From assembly GCA_033807695.1 (NCBI GenBank), contig CM066300.1, forward strand, positions 4,712,001 through 4,776,000: a DNA stretch of 64,000 bases, in the 5' to 3' direction. The stretch is from Daedaleopsis sinensis (Eukaryota > Basidiomycota > Agaricomycetes > Polyporales > Polyporaceae). This document shows positions 44,412 through 54,236 of the stretch, in pieces. Each line of letters begins with the position of its first letter. Within the stretch, counting starts at the first letter, position 1. Both the position numbers and the translations under genes were made by a program. The notes under the pieces are model-generated. The model saw only the letters and a program-made list of their open reading frames with translations. It had not been told where the DNA came from and did no database searches.

Positions 44412-44964
44412 CTAGTCGTCGCCCGCGAGCCCGAAGTCGTCATGCAGTTGTCGTATGGTGGTCTGTCGGTACGCAGCCAGCTGATATATGCGCATATACC
44501 TACATGTTGGGTCATCCGACGACGCGATAGACTCATGCCGACGCACCTTTCCGATGAGGATCTGCCAGTGCCCCGTTCACACCGGTTCGTAACACAAGGA
44601 AGCGGGAGCGGGTCACGCACCTGTGCGGCATCCTTCGCTTCGTTGTAGTGGTGCAACAGCTTGATGTGCTTCGAGACTATCTCTCCCGCGTTCTCGCCTT
44701 CCCTGCCAGTGGGCCAGGTCCGGACTCAGTACTCTTGCAGTACTCAGCGGCGGACAGGGGGGCGACGTACCCAAGCACCTGCTGCAGCTGGTCTACCTCT
44801 GCCTGCAGCGCTTCTATGCGTGCTTGCTGGGCCTGCGAGCACCGGCATACAGCGCATATAGCCGCGTGCGTGAAATGGTGTAGAGGATGATATCATGATC
44901 AGCTTAAAAACAAAGGGTCGAAGCGAGTCGGAGAACTGACTGCGGCCGATGTCCGTGCGTGCAT
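44412..44964 (-). CDS. SWI5: DNA recombination mediator Swi5/Sae3
   Basis: Swi5, with Sfr1, stabilises Rad51/Dmc1 filaments in homologous recombination and meiosis. Five exons, 44964-44941, 44832-44771, 44702-44621, 44561-44547 and 44480-44412, give 83 aa, close to the 85 aa of fission yeast Swi5. The N-terminal half is a coiled coil (ARIEALQAEVDQLQQVLGE); the conserved C-terminal half reads VSKHIKLLHHYNEAKDAAQ, ILIGKLAAYRQTTIRQLH and DDFGLAGDD, matching the HI.LLH.YN..KD and L...FG.. pattern of the family. Exon 4 is only 15 bases (ILIGK) and exon 1 only 24. The first exon (MHARTSAA, donor GTCAGT) is the least certain part; the total closes in frame. Convergent with the MARVEL gene. Confidence 0.9.
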
Positions 44965-45881
44965 TATCACTTGGAGGTGTTTGCGCGATGTAGAGGATGA
45001 AGGTTTCGTAGGAGGTATGTAGTGGTTACCGTTCACGTTCAGAACGCAAGTCATTAGGGCTGATTTGCACGCGCTGTAGCGCCGGAAAGCTTGGAGTGGT
45101 TTCTGCTGCAGTGTGGCGCACTAACGTGTCTGCACCACAGCAGACCAACGCTGCTGGGGCTGCTGCACCCACTCGCCGTCGTCGGCAGGCTGTTAAAGTT
45201 GTGCTGACAAATTGTCGTGCTCTATCCTCAGAGCGCCCCCAGCAAATCAGCCCTATTGTCAACGCGTACTTTCTATTCGCGGTCACGTGAGCGGAGACGG
45301 CGTAAGCTCAGTTTGAAGAAGGAGTGGGTCAAGTTTCCTGCCAGGCTCAGGAAAGACGCGAGCCGTACTCTATCCACCCGCATTATAGCTAGCTTCAACT
45401 TCGCAGCAGTGTAGGACTCTTTCAAGATGAGAGTAGTCTAGGTAGGGAACAGTGAACCGTGGGAACGCCACCAAGATCTATAGACTGTTAGAATGGCGCT
45501 TTAAAGTCAACTCTAGTCACCCGACCAGCATCTCCTCGTGCACCTCAATCTCAACACACAACTCGTAATCACCTCTCTGAGTAACTCTAGGTTTGCCTCT
45601 TCAAGAACACTCGGCGCAGCGTTGAAAACGCGGCTAATAACTATCGGATGCGTTATGACGGGCAGCACCGGACAAAAACATTTTATTGCCTAGATTTCAT
45701 GTTCAGATATACAATTTCAAGTCCAGCACATAAAATGTGGTCTCCGACTCCCACACTTGATTACACTATTCATGTTGCTTTACAAGCTTGATCTTTGCTC
45801 GTGTACATCACTTGCAAGCTTGGTTTGTCCACTAATGTGTACGTATCCACTCATACAGTTCGTCGCGTAGAATGGTTATTC
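44965..45881. other. Gene-poor intergenic sequence
   Basis: Swi5 upstream region then unassigned sequence of lower GC content. No supported gene. Confidence 0.4.
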
Positions 45882-47166
45882 AAGTTCAATTTAATATTAA
45901 GGTTTGATACCAGTTCAAGTTCAAGTTCAATTCGCACGTTCAGCTTCAAGGTCATTTACTCAAGTTGAACTTGGTGCGGATCACGCCGGGGGGGCGTCTG
46001 CGACAGGTCCGGGAGCGAGGGACCGGAGTCCGAGATGACTGAGCCTGAGCTCCTCATACCTCCACCGTTTACTTCTACACTTTTATCTATCCGGTTATGC
46101 TGCTATTTGAACTCCGAGGTAGTATGGACCTTGGGCTTGTGTACTCATCTAGAAGCTTAAATAGTGTACAAAGGCCTATAATACTTAGTGATGCGATCCC
46201 TCCGAGTCGGCTTCTACTAGTAGCAAGTACTACTACTATAGTTTGGGATAGTGACGCGCACGAGCACGCATCTCCCTCACCCCGTCTCTATCGACCGCTG
46301 GATCCGGGTGGTCACCGGGCACGGCGATGTTCGTCATCAGTGTTCAACCATCTAGTGAAGACCGCTGAGCGGGAGATAGTACCTTTGACAGGTGTCGCGT
46401 GCCATCAGCGGTGCAGTCGAGTAATGACAAACTGAGCTGTTGAGTACTATGATACTTGCCGTGCTCTGACTAACTAGTCAACTGCTCACGAGCCGGAATT
46501 GTCACGTACAGGTCGAATTCAAGTTGTCAGTGTGCAGACAGACTGCATGTATGTCCTATAGTACATGCGTTGTCGGCACAGTGAGTATAATACTTAGTAA
46601 TACTAACAGATGGGCTGAACTCTGCATCGACAGGGCTGCAGGCTAGGCCAGACACATCCCCACATATCTCCAGGGTGTTGCAGTCTGCCAGTGAGCATCA
46701 CATGCACCTATCTGCGAACTTACTTATAACATGGCGGACTCGGAGCTTACGGTAGTCTAACATGTCCAGACGCCGTCCGAGTCGCGTAGTAGTAGTACTA
46801 GGACATTGGCTGTGGGATTTGATTAGAAGCTGTACTTACTGTCGTGTAAGTATTGAGTGCGGGGGGGAGGGTACCTGCGCGGCGAGAGGCGAGCTGGCAC
46901 GTACCGACATGAGCTTGTCTAGCCATGGGGTTAGTAAACAGTGGAGGTAGTATGAGGAGGAGGAGGCTCGATCACCTTGGACTTCGGTCTGCCTGTCGCA
47001 GACGCCCACTCGGCATGATCCGCACCAAGTTCAACTTGGGCAAATGAACTTGAAAGGAAACGTGGGAATTGAACTTGAACTTGAACTTGAACTTGAACTT
47101 GAACTTGAACTTGAACTTGAACTTGGACTTGAACTGAGATCAAACCTTAATATTAAATTGAACCTG
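45882..47166. mobile_element. Foldback/MITE-like element with ~130-180 bp terminal inverted repeats
   Basis: Sequence at about 45882-46010 (TTCAAGTTCAATTTAATATT, then AAGGTTTGATACCAGTTCAA, then CTCAAGTTGAACTTGGTGCG and GGCGTCTGCGACAGG) recurs in reverse complement at about 47166-46985. The inverted ends enclose ~1 kb with no transposase-like frame. A (TTGAAC)n microsatellite has expanded in the right end. This suggests a non-autonomous DNA transposon or foldback element. I could not define target-site duplications, so exact ends and class are open. Confidence 0.55.
47069..47124. repeat. (TTGAAC)n microsatellite, about 9 copies
   Basis: Perfect hexanucleotide tandem of TTGAAC in the right terminal repeat of the foldback element. 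The left terminal repeat has only a few AAGTTC units at the matching place, so the tract expanded after the inverted ends formed. Confidence 0.95.
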
Positions 47167-47307
47167 AATAGCAATGAACTGAACCAACACTTCTCGTTCG
47201 AATAAGCATTTATGGTATTGAACCTCGAAAGTGCCGCATATAACTCGAATAACTGCGACTAAATACTTCTGTCCACTAAAGGCCGTCATAATGCGTAGTC
47301 CAGTTGG

Positions 47308-47676
47308 TCACCTGAAGAATATGATCACAAGAGGTGACGCGATTCTCTGATCTCCCTTGACATATACTCTGTCAAGTGGGTTTGAGCCGATGCTGATTGT
47401 CTTCTCTAGCGCCATAGCTACTGCCTCACTGGAAGCGGAGGCTTCAAGAGTAGTGAACAGATTCAGCACTTCCGCTAGTGGAGTCTTTGCCTTTGACACC
47501 AGCCGATCTATTGACATCGGGTCTATCGACTTCAAGTTTTCCGTTCTTCCCATAGCGGAAAACCCGTTGGCAACTAGGCTACCTGGGCCAACACGGTGCG
47601 TTTTTGTAGCGGGAACAAATCGGATAGTATCACGATCGGGACTACTAGACGTAGGGTTATCCGCAACTCCGCCCAT
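47308..47676 (-). CDS. Hypothetical protein, 122 aa (weak)
   Basis: Single-exon frame with a true ATG at 47676. Composition is protein-like (FVPATKTHRVGPGSLVANGF, TPLAEVLNLFTTLEASASSE, VAMALEKTISIGSNPLDRV) and codon use is less GC-rich than its neighbours. No domain recognised. It lies beside the foldback element in a gene-poor stretch, and an open frame runs antisense, so it might be a repeat-derived fragment rather than a gene. Confidence 0.3.
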   Translation of the reverse strand: MGGVADNPTSSSPDRDTIRFVPATKTHRVGPGSLVANGFSAMGRTENLKSIDPMSIDRLVSKAKTPLAEVLNLFTTLEASASSEAVAMALEKTISIGSNPLDRVYVKGDQRIASPLVIIFFR

Positions 47677-48172
47677 TTCGACGAGTCCTCTCGCAGAGAC
47701 TCTGGACCATCATCGTGCCATTACGGCTACATATTCTCGTTCACAGAAGATTCATCACCTGGTCATTAACCTGGATCCCAACGGAGAACCTGCTAGCGAC
47801 AACGCATGATTACAACCCAATTCCCAGGTACCGGTGGGTTTAACTAGGCCTGGTTGAACGTATCGGCATTGTGGGTCGGTCCGCACCTTTCCGCCGTCGA
47901 GACGGACCAGATCGCAATACCCTCAGTGCGGAACTGTCTGAAAGATGCCACTCGGTACATACTGAGCTACTCAACGCTCGGGTAGCACCAGATATCCGAC
48001 GTCCAGAGGGTCACCACCCCTCTGCGCTCGGATGGCTGAGAGGTATAAAGCCACGACGCATTCCACTCCATACCCCCATCCTACCCATCCTATCAGTTCC
48101 CGGTGAACTCTACTCTCCATCACTCCCCACCACACCCATACTCTTTTTTCTCTTCACTACCTCTCTACCATC
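47677..48172. other. Promoter side of the Ran1-like kinase
   Basis: No gene. A clear TATA box, TATAAAG, at 48044-48050 lies ~125 bases before the kinase ATG, followed by a pyrimidine-rich CCCATCCTACCCATCCTATC leader typical of well-expressed fungal genes. Confidence 0.55.
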
Positions 48173-49216
48173 ATGGTCGAAATCGCTGCCTCCCTCCCCG
48201 ACCTCACCGGCGCCACTATCGACGGCCGCTATGAGCTTGTGAAGATGCTAGGCTCTGGAGCCTCCGGCGTCGTCTACAAAGCCATCGACCTCGTCGACTC
48301 CTCCGACGAGGACTCCCCCCTCTACCGCGCCATCAAACTCGTCCCCAAGCGCGGGCGCACCCCGGAGCAGATCACGTCTGCCCGCCGCGAGGTCGAGTTC
48401 CACAGCAAGGTCTCCTCGCACCCGAACGTCGTCACCCTCCACGACGCGTACGACGACTCGGAGTACTTCTACATGATCCTCGACTACGTCCCCGGCGGCG
48501 ACCTCTTCGGGCAGATCTGCGAGACCAGGGTCTACGCGGGCAACGACGAGCTCACCCGGAGCGCGTTCCTCTCGCTTATCGACGCCGTCCAGGCCTGCCA
48601 CGATGCCAAAATCGCGCACCGCGACCTGAAGCCCGAGAACGTGCTCACGAGCGCGGACGGCGCACAGGCGTTCCTCGCCGACTTCGGCCTCGCGTCGAAC
48701 AAGCGCACCTGCACGGACTCCGCGGGCACGTACATCTACATGGCGCCCGAGTGCCACACGCGCAAGCCGTTCTGCCCGCGCACCAGCGACGTCTGGTCGC
48801 TCGGCGTCGTGCTCTTCAGCATGATCACCTCGATCAACCCCTGGCAGCGCGCGTCGCGCAAGGACCGCAGCTACGAGCGGTTCCTCGCGGACCCCAACAC
48901 CCTCTTCAACGCGCTCCCCATCTCCGCGGGCGCGCACGCCATCGTGCTCCGCGCGCTCGCGCCGTCCCCGTTCCACCGCGCGACCCTGCGCGAGCTCAGG
49001 GAGATGGTCCTCAACCTCGAGACCTTCTTCCGCCCGCAGGAGCCCACCCTGGCCGCTGAGGCCGTGGTGAAGGCGCTCGACATCGCGTTCGGGGACGCGA
49101 AGACACTTGTGGGCACGGCGGACTTGGGGAAAGACGGGAAGGGAAAGCTCGCGTCGTACGACGGCCGGAGCTCCTCCCCCGACCCCATCCAGTCCAAACT
49201 CACCTGTGTCTGTTAA
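48173..49216 (+). CDS. Serine/threonine protein kinase, Ran1/Ksp1-like, intronless
   Basis: Complete single-exon kinase of 347 aa. ATG 48173 follows a TATA box and pyrimidine leader. The kinase fold spans ~18-285: glycine loop LGSGASGVVYKA, lysine in YRAIKLV, alphaC Glu in REVEFHSKV, hinge ILDYVPGGDLF, catalytic loop HRDLKPENVL, magnesium loop ADFGLAS, activation segment CTDSAGTYIYMAPEC and lower lobe DVWSLGVVLFSMITSINPW. The short acidic start and the YMAPEC form of the APE motif recall the Ran1/Pat1, Ksp1 and Sks1 group that links nutrient state to development. The ~60-residue tail has no domain. Being intronless among intron-rich neighbours is unusual and might reflect a retrocopy origin. 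All catalytic residues are present, so it should be active. Confidence 0.9.
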   Translation: MVEIAASLPDLTGATIDGRYELVKMLGSGASGVVYKAIDLVDSSDEDSPLYRAIKLVPKRGRTPEQITSARREVEFHSKVSSHPNVVTLHDAYDDSEYFYMILDYVPGGDLFGQICETRVYAGNDELTRSAFLSLIDAVQACHDAKIAHRDLKPENVLTSADGAQAFLADFGLASNKRTCTDSAGTYIYMAPECHTRKPFCPRTSDVWSLGVVLFSMITSINPWQRASRKDRSYERFLADPNTLFNALPISAGAHAIVLRALAPSPFHRATLRELREMVLNLETFFRPQEPTLAAEAVVKALDIAFGDAKTLVGTADLGKDGKGKLASYDGRSSSPDPIQSKLTCVC

Positions 49217-50126
49217 AAAGCAAAAGCCCGAGGGCATGCACACACGCTGCTGGCAGCGATTCATCATAGACTTAGACCTTGCATATAGATGCGCCTCACA
49301 TACCATAGACATGTGCCTGGCATTAGAATCTAATAAACATGCACGTTCTACATCACCAGAACTTCGTTTGCTTTGGCACTCTGCGTGCAACTGTCTCTTC
49401 CGACAAGGTATGATGGAGCTCAGCCTCCTGCCAAACGACGTCTTTGATCGATGTGCACGCCTTTATGTTCGCCATTGATTCGCCTTGGTGTCTCGGTTGG
49501 ACTGTTGAGTGATCAATTGACTGCAGCAGCGTGACACGACGACAAGACTTTTCCTTACCTGTGCGGTATTACTGCTAACTGTGGGCTCGACTGCAGCCTG
49601 TACCACCTGATACCAATACCCCCTCCGGAGTCGTACCGCACTACCCACAAGCGTACATACTGACGGCGCTGGTGTCACCCGGATAGGCATAAGCAATGAA
49701 CTTCCGCGACTGTGGTGTACGAGCTAAATTGGTGGTCAGGGTGCATAGGTACGTTCGAAATCAGCGGTGGCCCGATAACGTTGGTCTCATGTCTCGACGT
49801 GCGAGATTGAACCGCACGTCTTGGGTACGAGACCAGATAACGTCGCCACAGCGATGGCAGGCACAAGGGGCTAAGTATGCTTTCCATTCAAAAGGATATA
49901 CGAACCTTCTGCGGATGATATCAAACATACCATATATGACGCAATGTGCAGTGCTGAGCTCTTCAGAGGTGCCGGTGAGATCTTGAGAGTCGACCACGTT
50001 CCTTGTAACACCGAGGGCATTTATGTCTAGCGCATGGGGTTGGGATCCATAGTACATTCGATTACTCAGACTGCAGTGTACAATCGATGATGATATCTTC
50101 TGTCAGCAACCCCGGATGCTTCGAGC
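49217..50126. other. Intergenic
   Basis: 3' flanks of the kinase and the convergent thioredoxin. Unassigned sequence; no gene or repeat recognised. Confidence 0.4.
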
Positions 50127-50736
50127 TCAGGCCTCCGTCGCAATGCTGGTGATGAGCGCCTGTGTGGAGAATGGCATCGCACGTCAGTCAGACGGGCTCG
50201 ATACGCCGCAGCGGCACACAGCATGTACGCACCTGGAGCGCAGGCGGGTTCGCGCCGACGACCTCCTTGACCTTGTTGCCGTTGTGGAACGCCATGAAGG
50301 TGGGCATCTACGACGGGTAAGAGGAATTGGTCAGCATCCAGCAATGACGTCCTTACAGGAAGAGGGTGCAGCGGCGAAGAGACACTCACAGCACGCACGG
50401 CGACCTCCTGCGCGATGTCCTGCGCCTCGTCTACGTCAACCTTGTAGAAGTTTACGCCAGTGAACTGGTCCGAAAGTTTCTCGAAGATGGGCGAGATGAC
50501 CTTGCACGGCCCGCACCAGGTCGCCCAGAAGTCGAATACGGCGGGGCGGTCACCGTTGATCTGCATGCATCATCGCACATAGAGAGTCGGGGAATTGTGG
50601 GCGCGATGGGAGAAGCGAAGCCGGGGAGAGCGACGTAATCAGCAAGCAATTCTTCTCAAACAGCAAGCGAGCGGAGATCGGCTAGACTCACGATGGTCTT
50701 GAACTCTTCGAGGGTGGTAATGGCTGTGACGGGCAT
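50127..50736 (-). CDS. Thioredoxin, cytosolic type, 107 aa
   Basis: Small dithiol reductase recycled by thioredoxin reductase. Four exons, 50736-50692, 50560-50390, 50307-50233 and 50159-50127, give 107 aa, the usual length. Landmarks: start MPVTAITTLEEFKTI, active site in FDFWATWCGPCKVISPIFEK (WCGPC), FYKVDVDEAQDIAQEV, MPTFMAFHNGNKVKEVVGAN and an ALITSIATEA end. The cis-Pro before T (MPT) is present. No targeting peptide is seen, so cytosol or nucleus is expected. Intron positions (after TI, after VRA, after ALQ) are identical in the second thioredoxin at 63020, showing recent common descent. A minus-strand TATATAA at 50830-50821 is ~85 bases upstream of the ATG. Confidence 0.97.
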
Positions 50737-50820
50737 GATTGACGCGTGCGATTCGTGGACTGGGGCAACAAGAGGGTTGGGTGGGATGTGTGTGTGAAGG
50801 CAGAGGGAGAGCTCGAGGTT

Positions 50821-50830
50821 TTATATATCG
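50821..50830 (-). promoter_or_regulatory. TATA box of the thioredoxin gene
   Basis: Minus-strand CGATATATAA about 85 bases upstream of the thioredoxin ATG (50736), the expected place for a TATA box with a short leader. The rest of 50737-51252 is the shared upstream region with the divergent permease. Confidence 0.6.
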
Positions 50831-51252
50831 TCCTACTCCTCCATTACTTATTCTGCCTAATAGCACACGTGACGCGCTCTGACAAATGGGATGTAGGCGC
50901 CTGTGTAATAGTCGACGTCCTTGTGGTCTGTCCGAGTTCTGACAGCTTCGGAGAGCATGCGACGATGGCCTCGACTGTCTGATGCTATGGGTCTGCACCG
51001 GCCAGCACGGAAATACACACGAAACTCCGTCAGCAGTTCGATTTTTAAATTTCAAGACGATTCTGGCGGTTAGTGCGGATGGGAGCACGTGACCGCGTTC
51101 TTCGAACTTTGATAAGAAAAGATGGAGTTTCGCCAACTTGCCATCTAGTCCATATGGCTATCAGCAGCGCGCATCCCTCTAACGTTATGTTCTTTGCTTC
51201 CTGTCCTATCTTCTGACCCAACTCTTTCCTTCCTGCTCTTTCCCCGGAAGCC

Positions 51253-53424
51253 ATGCCGTCTGCAGCCTCTCAGCACAGTCTCTCCAGCTCGAGCGGGGGC
51301 GAGAAAGACGAAGTTATCGCCCAGATCAACATCGTCGAGGCGGACGATGCGTACCTCGAACAGCTAGGCTACAAGTCCGAGTTCAAACGAGACTTTACGT
51401 TCTTGGGCCTCTTCTCGCTCGTCCAGAGCGAGCTGGCCGTGCTCCCTGGCGTTGCAGGCACCATCTGGTCAGTCGCAGTCGTCTCCGGGTGCTCGCGACC
51501 GCCGCGTCGCATTGAGGTGCTGATATGCTGTCTCTACCACTCGCAGGTACACCTTGGGATACCTGGGGCTTGTAGGCATGACTTGGGGATGGCTTGTCGG
51601 CGCTGTTATGGGCCAGGTATGTCCACGACCTCACATACGCCGCTGCCCGTCTTTACCGCGCCGCAGCCACTGGTATACGCGCTCGCGGAGCTCTCCTCTG
51701 CGTATCCCACCTCTGGAGGCCTCTACTACTGGTGTGTCACTCCCAGTCGATAAGCTACGCAAGACGCCTGAACTCCCGGCGGTAGGGCATACATGACAGC
51801 CCCGCCGCGGTGGAAGCTGTTCAGCTGCTATATCTGTGCTTGGTCCATGGTCATTTCGACGCCGCTCGCATGCTGCTCCATCACATACTCCGTTCGTGAA
51901 CGTCTCTCGCCTTACATGTCCGGCGCACAGGCTGAAGGTCCGCCCACCCACAGGCCGCCCAGTTACTCATCGCGACTGTGCAGCTCGCGAACCCAGACTA
52001 CGAGACTGTCAGCTGGCACATCTATGTAAGGCCTCTCATCTACCTCGCTCGCGTGTGCTCATGACATCGCTCACAGCTTGTCTACCTCGTGATGATGTTC
52101 ATATCCTACCTCATCATCTGCCTCCCCACCAAATACGTCTCCTGGTTCAACATCTGGGCCTCCGCGATCGGCACCGTGGTCCTCCTCGTCGCGACGATCC
52201 TGCTCCCGATCAAGGCCGCGCCGAACCTGAACTCCGCCAAGGACATCTTCACGTCCGTCTACAACCAGACCGGCTGGCCCTCGGGCTGGGCGTTCTGCAT
52301 GACCTTCCTCTCACCCATCTGGACGCTCTCAGGGTACGACGTCGCGGCACACGTCGCGGAGGAGACGTACGACGCGGCACGCAACGTGCCGCGCGCGATG
52401 ATCTACAGCACCTGGAGCTCGACCTTCCTCGGGCTCATATACCTGATCTCTCTCGCGCTCTGCGCGACGGACATCGAATCGCTCACCACGGACTCGCTCG
52501 GGCAGCCGATCGGGACGCTGATGGGGCAGGTCCTCGGCGTGAAGGGCGGTGTCGCGCTGCTCGCGATCAACTTCGTGTGCCAAATGGCGTGCGGGATCGC
52601 CTTCGTGAGTGCCATCCGCGCGCCGTGCACCGACTGCAGCTGACCCCCGCCGCAGTTCGTCGCGGCCTCGCGCATCTTCTTCGCGTACTCGCGCGACAAG
52701 GCGCTCCCCGGGCACGCGTGGCTCGCGAAGGTCTCGCCGACGACGCACACGCCGAACAACGCGTCGCTCGCGGTGTTCGTCATCTCTGCCGCGTTCGGCG
52801 CGATCTCGATCGGCTCCGACACCGCGTTCGAGGCGTTCTTCTCGGGCTCGACGCTCGCGGGCCAGATCGGCTACATCCTGCCCGTCCTCGGCCGCTGCCT
52901 GTACGAGGACAACCCGGAGTACACGAACGGGCCCTTCCACCTCGGGCGCTGGAGCAAGACGATCCGCCGCGTCGCCGTCGCGTGGAACTTCTTCGTGATG
53001 CCCATGGTCAGCTTGTGAGTGTTGTTCGCGCGCACGGCTCGGCGGGTGCTGATGGTGCACATGTGTGTCTCCCTCTCCCTCTCCCTCAGCCCCGACTACC
53101 CGAACCCGGCCCCAGCGGACATGAACTGGGCGGTCGTGATCTACATGTACGTCCGCACGCCCCCTCCCCCTCTCCCTCTCCTCTCGTCTTCTCCGCCGCG
53201 TTGCGACTGACCGACCCGCCCGCAGCCCGTTCCAGGTCATCGCGTGTATTTACTGGTGGTTCTGGGGCTACAAGACCTTCCGCGGCCCGTGCCCGAACTT
53301 CGGCGCAGGCGCAGGCGCGGACGCGGACAAGCCCGTCGCCGACTTCGTCAGGCCCGCGACGCCCGCGACTGAGGAGGGAGCCGTGTCGGAGAAGGACGCG
53401 GCCCCGCCGCCGAAGGGGGTTTGA
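51253..53424 (+). CDS. Amino acid/GABA permease, APC superfamily
   Basis: Plasma-membrane or vacuolar transporter of the fungal amino acid/choline (ACT) type, like Uga4 and Hnm1. Nine exons, 51253-51467, 51547-51616, 51667-51731, 51786-51891, 51954-52025, 52077-52604, 52656-53014, 53090-53146 and 53226-53424, give 556 aa, the normal size, with 12 hydrophobic segments. Landmarks: DDAYLEQLGYKSEFKRDFTF with LGLFSLVQSELAVLPG at helix 1, LAELSSAYPTSGGLYYW between helices 2 and 3, SPIWTLSGYDVAAHVAEET at helix 6, VPRAMIYSTW, and FVAASRIFFAYSRDKALPG after helix 8. N- and C-termini are hydrophilic with no visible motif. Substrate cannot be fixed from sequence; GABA, choline and polyamines are all possible for this clade. 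Divergent from the thioredoxin gene. Confidence 0.94.
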
Positions 53425-54236
53425 CGGACGCGGGCATGCCAGATTTGCGATTTTTGCTGCGGCTGTTGTGGACGGTAGTCCTGCAGTGCGGCGGCGGGCG
53501 AAGGGGAGACGCGCCGAGCTCGCGCTGTGGGATGCTTTGTTCGTCCTTGTATTAGTTTTAGTTTTAGTGTTAGTCTTAGATCCAGTGCTTCATCATTATG
53601 TGTTCAGTCTAATCTTATTGCGTTGGCTCGCACAATCGCTGGTCGGGGCGCAGCGTCCGCGGCGGATAGGTATGCACGTACGTATGAGGTTGAGGTTGAG
53701 ATGGAGAGAAAGATATCGTATTACTATGCGACAAGATCGGAGTGGCATCCGGATGGGAGCGTGCGTGAACGAGCAGTTGATAACATCGTACTAGTACGAG
53801 AGACATACATATGCGTGCGTGAGGGGAGCGGGAACGGGAACGGGCGTAACAGGCTAGGGACGGGCGACGCGGCCGTAAATGACGGCAAGAAGGGGGTATA
53901 CGTGTACTGTAGCAAGAACGAGTAAATAAGGAGTATCCAAACGTGGAGAACTGCGCCGCGTCGTGCCCGAGCGCCCACCTGCCGCGAGTGAGTGTGCAGG
54001 GGGCGGGGAAGTGATGTGTGTGGAAGATATGGGGAGTGGGGACATGGACAAAACGAGGATGAGGGCATTAGGAGAGCGACGGGGCCATCGAGAGCGGGTG
54101 TATGCAATGAATGTTCAAGCGGCAATAGAGCGTCTGAGATGAGAGGGGAGGGGAGGGGAGGGAGGGGAAAGGCAGCAAGAGCCATACGCGTACGGCTGCA
54201 GCACGCGCCGTCGGTAAATCGCGCGAAGAACGCACC
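53425..54236. other. Intergenic between convergent genes
   Basis: 3' regions of the permease and the low-complexity protein. Contains short simple repeats (TTAGTTTTAGT near 53551-53580; GGGAGGGGAGGGGAGGG near 54145-54165). No gene seen. Confidence 0.4.

Noticed and set aside
47357..47809. 150-codon plus-strand open frame
   Set aside because: No ATG at its start, antisense to the 122-aa candidate, and no domain.
51836..53794. 652-codon open frame on the plus strand overlapping the permease
   Set aside because: It is the +1 frame of the permease exons; composition is Arg/His/Asp-rich and has no hydrophobic segments.
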